Shown here: piece after piece, positions 61,801 through 64,000 of the stretch
Layout of the letters: every line of letters starts with the position of its first letter
Position numbering within the stretch: the first letter of the stretch is position 1
From: Acridotheres tristis
Lineage: Eukaryota > Chordata > Aves > Passeriformes > Sturnidae
Reading direction: 5' to 3'
NCBI GenBank assembly: GCA_037013685.1
Contig: CM072889.1
Span: 4,287,976-4,351,975, forward strand
Length of the DNA: 64,000 nt
Notes under the pieces: model-generated
The model's input: only the letters and a program-made list of their open reading frames with translations
What the model was told of the DNA's origin: nothing
Databases searched by the model: none
Made by a program: the position numbers and the translations under genes

Positions 61801-63838
61801 CTAGTTCTTCTAGAAGTCATATCCAGGTCTGGGTGTCTCCATGGAGACATATTTTTGTGCTCTGAAGATGGAGTGTTTTTGTCACAAGGAGATTGACTTG
61901 TAATATAAAATGTGTGCATTATTGTCATACTTTACATTCTGTTTCTTAAGAATATAATAAACTTAAGACTTCAATGAGAAATTTCTAAAATAAATGGATT
62001 CTGATATTTGTAAACTGTATCATTAATACAAACATGTTAAGTATTTGAGTCCTATCTTTATGCAGGAATTCTACCAATACTGTTGGTTTTGTATGAGCTT
62101 TAGAGAGGGGACTCCAACTCTGCTTTACCCTTTAAATAATCCTTTTGTGTAATTGTACAAGTAAAATTAAAATATGAATGTATACTACTCATGACTGATT
62201 CCTGCAAGTGTCATAGAAGAGGGTCAGCAATCATCTGTTCACAAGCAAATTGCTTTATATGGGTAAAATTCTCATTACCTTTTCCTATTTTTGGTGTCAG
62301 TTGTCCCAGTTTTGTCCCTCTGACAAAGCTGTTCTAATTGCTCAGAAGACATGCCTGTTAATGGCAGCTGCAATTGATCTTGAAATGGGGAGACAAGTTA
62401 CACATTCAGAACAGGTAGGGCAAAGCCTGTTAACTATTTCTGAATGTACCATGTATGTACCATGAATGTAGCATTTTTTCCTTTTGATTTTGAAGTCCTA
62501 GTTTATTACTCAGAATGGGATGTTGAGAATGTAAGCAAGGGAATATTTCATAGTCACTTAGAATGGATGCACCTTTCCAGACAATTGTAAATGTTGGATT
62601 TTTGTAAATTAGCTCAGTATGTTTGAATGGGTTTGTATCAATAAAGGGTCATGGCAGTATCTTCTGAGAGGAATTTCAATCTACAAGATATATATTGTAA
62701 GGAGTCTGCCGCTAAATGTGGGTTAGTCAGAAAGACAGTTACTGCTGTTACTAAAAGTAGTTACCACTGTGGCTGTGATAAAACTCACTTTTTGTTTTGT
62801 CTTGTGTTTATGCATACATCTGTTTATGGGGGGTGGAAGAGGGCATTGTGCTTACTGTGGTAAAAAGATTAAGGAAAACACAGAGGTTGTGAAGGAAGTA
62901 CAGAAGTCTGGTATAGAGTGATTGTAGACAATTCTGTGGAGGGCAACAGCTACTTGTGCTGTGGCATTTAGTGGTTTGTCAGTCTCAATAGCACTATTTT
63001 ATGCTTGGAAGCTGGAACAGTTATGTCCCTTAGGAACTTGGATGGTTCTTTCTGGGCCAGTGAAATGTTCAGTGTGAAGTAGCTTTGTCTGAGATGTGGA
63101 GGTCTTTGAAAAAGAGAAAAAACCCCAAGAACCCAGTAATGGGTATAGGTCATTTACTAACTAGGCTGATTCTTAATTTATTTTGTAGTTAGTTCTGACA
63201 TAATTATTCATTTTGCTTTTAAAATTATGACAAAAATAACTTATTTAATTTTGTAAAATAGACAGAGCTTTTTAGTCAGGCCCTTCAACATCTTCAGGCA
63301 TGCAAGGAGATATGGAAGGTGCTGAAATTAACAGGTAAGCTACAAAGTGTGTGTTTTCAGCACACATAACTCTTAGTCACAATATTAATGAAAAATACAG
63401 AGCATGTGGAATTGCTGTCTCAGATTGAGTTTATTGGAGTAGATAGATGACAATATGATAAAAGTTGAGGTTTAAGTGGCTGTTAGCCTAGCAGATGCAG
63501 GGTTCACTTTTTTTTGGTAGGATATTGGTAGAAAATTTCCATTAGGTATTCCTTGAATGGCAAATTCCACTTGCTCTGTTGATAAGTCTGAGTACCTTGA
63601 TGGGTGCCTGTTGGAAACAAAAATTTTCTTATAGTATAGCTTCGAGAAAATTCATCATTACATGCAGGCAATCCTGTCTCTTTTGTAGGAGATTTTGCTA
63701 AAGACCCAACAGACACGTTGTTGCTGCTTTATGAATTTGAAGCAAGATCCAAACTGAATGATCCAACACTTCACAATCTCATGGAGTCAGTCTGGGAGCA
63801 ACCACAAATAGAGATCAAGACACTTGAAATCATTGCAT
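40876..63838 (+). CDS. TEX11: Testis-expressed 11 (meiotic ZIP4/SPO22-type protein), 3' end outside window
   Basis: Twenty-five exons: 40876-40906, 41011-41114, 43180-43264, 44427-44506, 45072-45152, 45235-45354, 46272-46352, 48549-48634, 49967-50024, 50782-50877, 52312-52393, 54107-54185, 54866-55017, 55727-55812, 56715-56852, 57143-57245, 58284-58408, 59168-59253, 59381-59434, 59874-59914, 60512-60598, 61680-61750, 62301-62414, 63262-63334, 63689-63838. Phases agree at all junctions and about 754 aa are visible. TEX11 is a meiosis-specific helical TPR-like protein (SPO22 domain) that promotes synapsis and crossover formation. Diagnostic segments are [99 protein letters not shown] and [20 protein letters not shown]. 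Compared with the roughly 930-aa mammalian protein, about 180-190 C-terminal residues lie to the right. The last exon ends in phase 1 at a GTAAGG donor. The end of exon 2 is the least certain junction. Confidence 0.93.
41395..41895 (+). repeat. TEX11: CR1 LINE 3' fragment in TEX11 intron 2
   Basis: The segment runs from ACCCCACCTGGATACTGTGT, through GGTCTGGGGCCAGCAACATC and GGCACAGGTTGTCCAGAGAA, to GTGTCCCTGCCCGTGGCAGG and GGTCACTTCCAACCCAAGCC. It ends with CATTCTATGATAATAATGG. This is a longer, better preserved CR1 3' end than the others in the window. Confidence 0.88.
56010..56585 (+). repeat. TEX11: CR1 reverse-transcriptase fragment in TEX11 intron 14
   Basis: The plus strand encodes, with stops and frame breaks, a segment containing [13 protein letters not shown] followed by a [11 protein letters not shown] motif, the conserved reverse-transcriptase core of CR1 ORF2. 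This is a decayed internal fragment with internal deletions, including a jump after about 56490 to later CR1 sequence. It lies between TEX11 exons 14 and 15 and is not an exon. Confidence 0.75.
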
Positions 63839-64000
63839 GTAAGGACTTTTATAGATCTTCTGGTCATAAAAAAAGAGCTTTATTTCTCTTTCCTGTTCTT
63901 TTGAGGTGACCAGGATTATCATGTATTGTATAACATACAGAAAATAGGTCTAACAATATATATTTTGTCCTGAAGTGAAGATGCTTAGGATCTCAGCAAC

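Noticed and set aside
1..64000. tRNA, rRNA, CRISPR, operon-like or bacterial mobile features
   Set aside because: None found; the window is vertebrate nuclear DNA with spliced genes, CR1 and LTR repeats.

Overview
The window is eukaryotic and almost certainly from a bird. All genes are intron-split with GT-AG junctions. Promoters sit in CpG islands. The interspersed repeats are CR1 LINE 3' ends plus decayed avian-type LTR retroelements. Species cannot be fixed from the sequence; a neoavian or passerine-like genome fits the LTR types. There are no prokaryotic operons, CRISPR arrays, tRNAs or rRNAs.

Layout. (1) 1-10565, minus: the 5' part of FOXO4, with exon 1 at 10565-10182, a 9.9 kb intron, and the start of exon 2 running off the left edge. 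(2) 10566-11642: a GC-rich divergent promoter shared head to head with SNX12. (3) 11643-14985, plus: complete SNX12, 4 coding exons, 162 aa, with a decayed LTR in intron 2. (4) 16912-20364, plus: a complete, phase-consistent 8-exon gene for a 393-aa protein with a C-terminal coiled coil. I do not recognise it, and it is the most novel item here. (5) 23966-28578, plus: complete SLC7A3 (cationic amino acid transporter), 11 coding exons, 635 aa, with a probable 5' leader exon near 22.6 kb. (6) 28.6-38.4 kb: gene-poor intergenic DNA holding at least three LTR-retroelement remnants and a CR1 fragment. (7) 38497-40573, minus: complete NCBP2-like (CBP20) gene, 4 exons, 168 aa. (8) 40876 to the right edge, plus: TEX11 (ZIP4/SPO22-type meiosis gene), 25 exons, about 754 aa visible, 3' end outside.

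The order FOXO4-SNX12-SLC7A3-TEX11 matches human Xq13.1, which is expected to be autosomal in birds. Two genes are interposed here: the unnamed coiled-coil gene between SNX12 and SLC7A3, and the NCBP2-like gene between SLC7A3 and TEX11. The genes do not form one pathway. They cover stress and insulin transcription control (FOXO4), PI3P-dependent endosomal sorting (SNX12), cationic amino acid uptake (SLC7A3), cap binding (NCBP2-like) and meiotic crossover control (TEX11). Two head-to-head gene pairs share CpG promoters. Exon boundaries below were read by eye from splice sites and checked by summing reading phases; every complete gene closes in frame.
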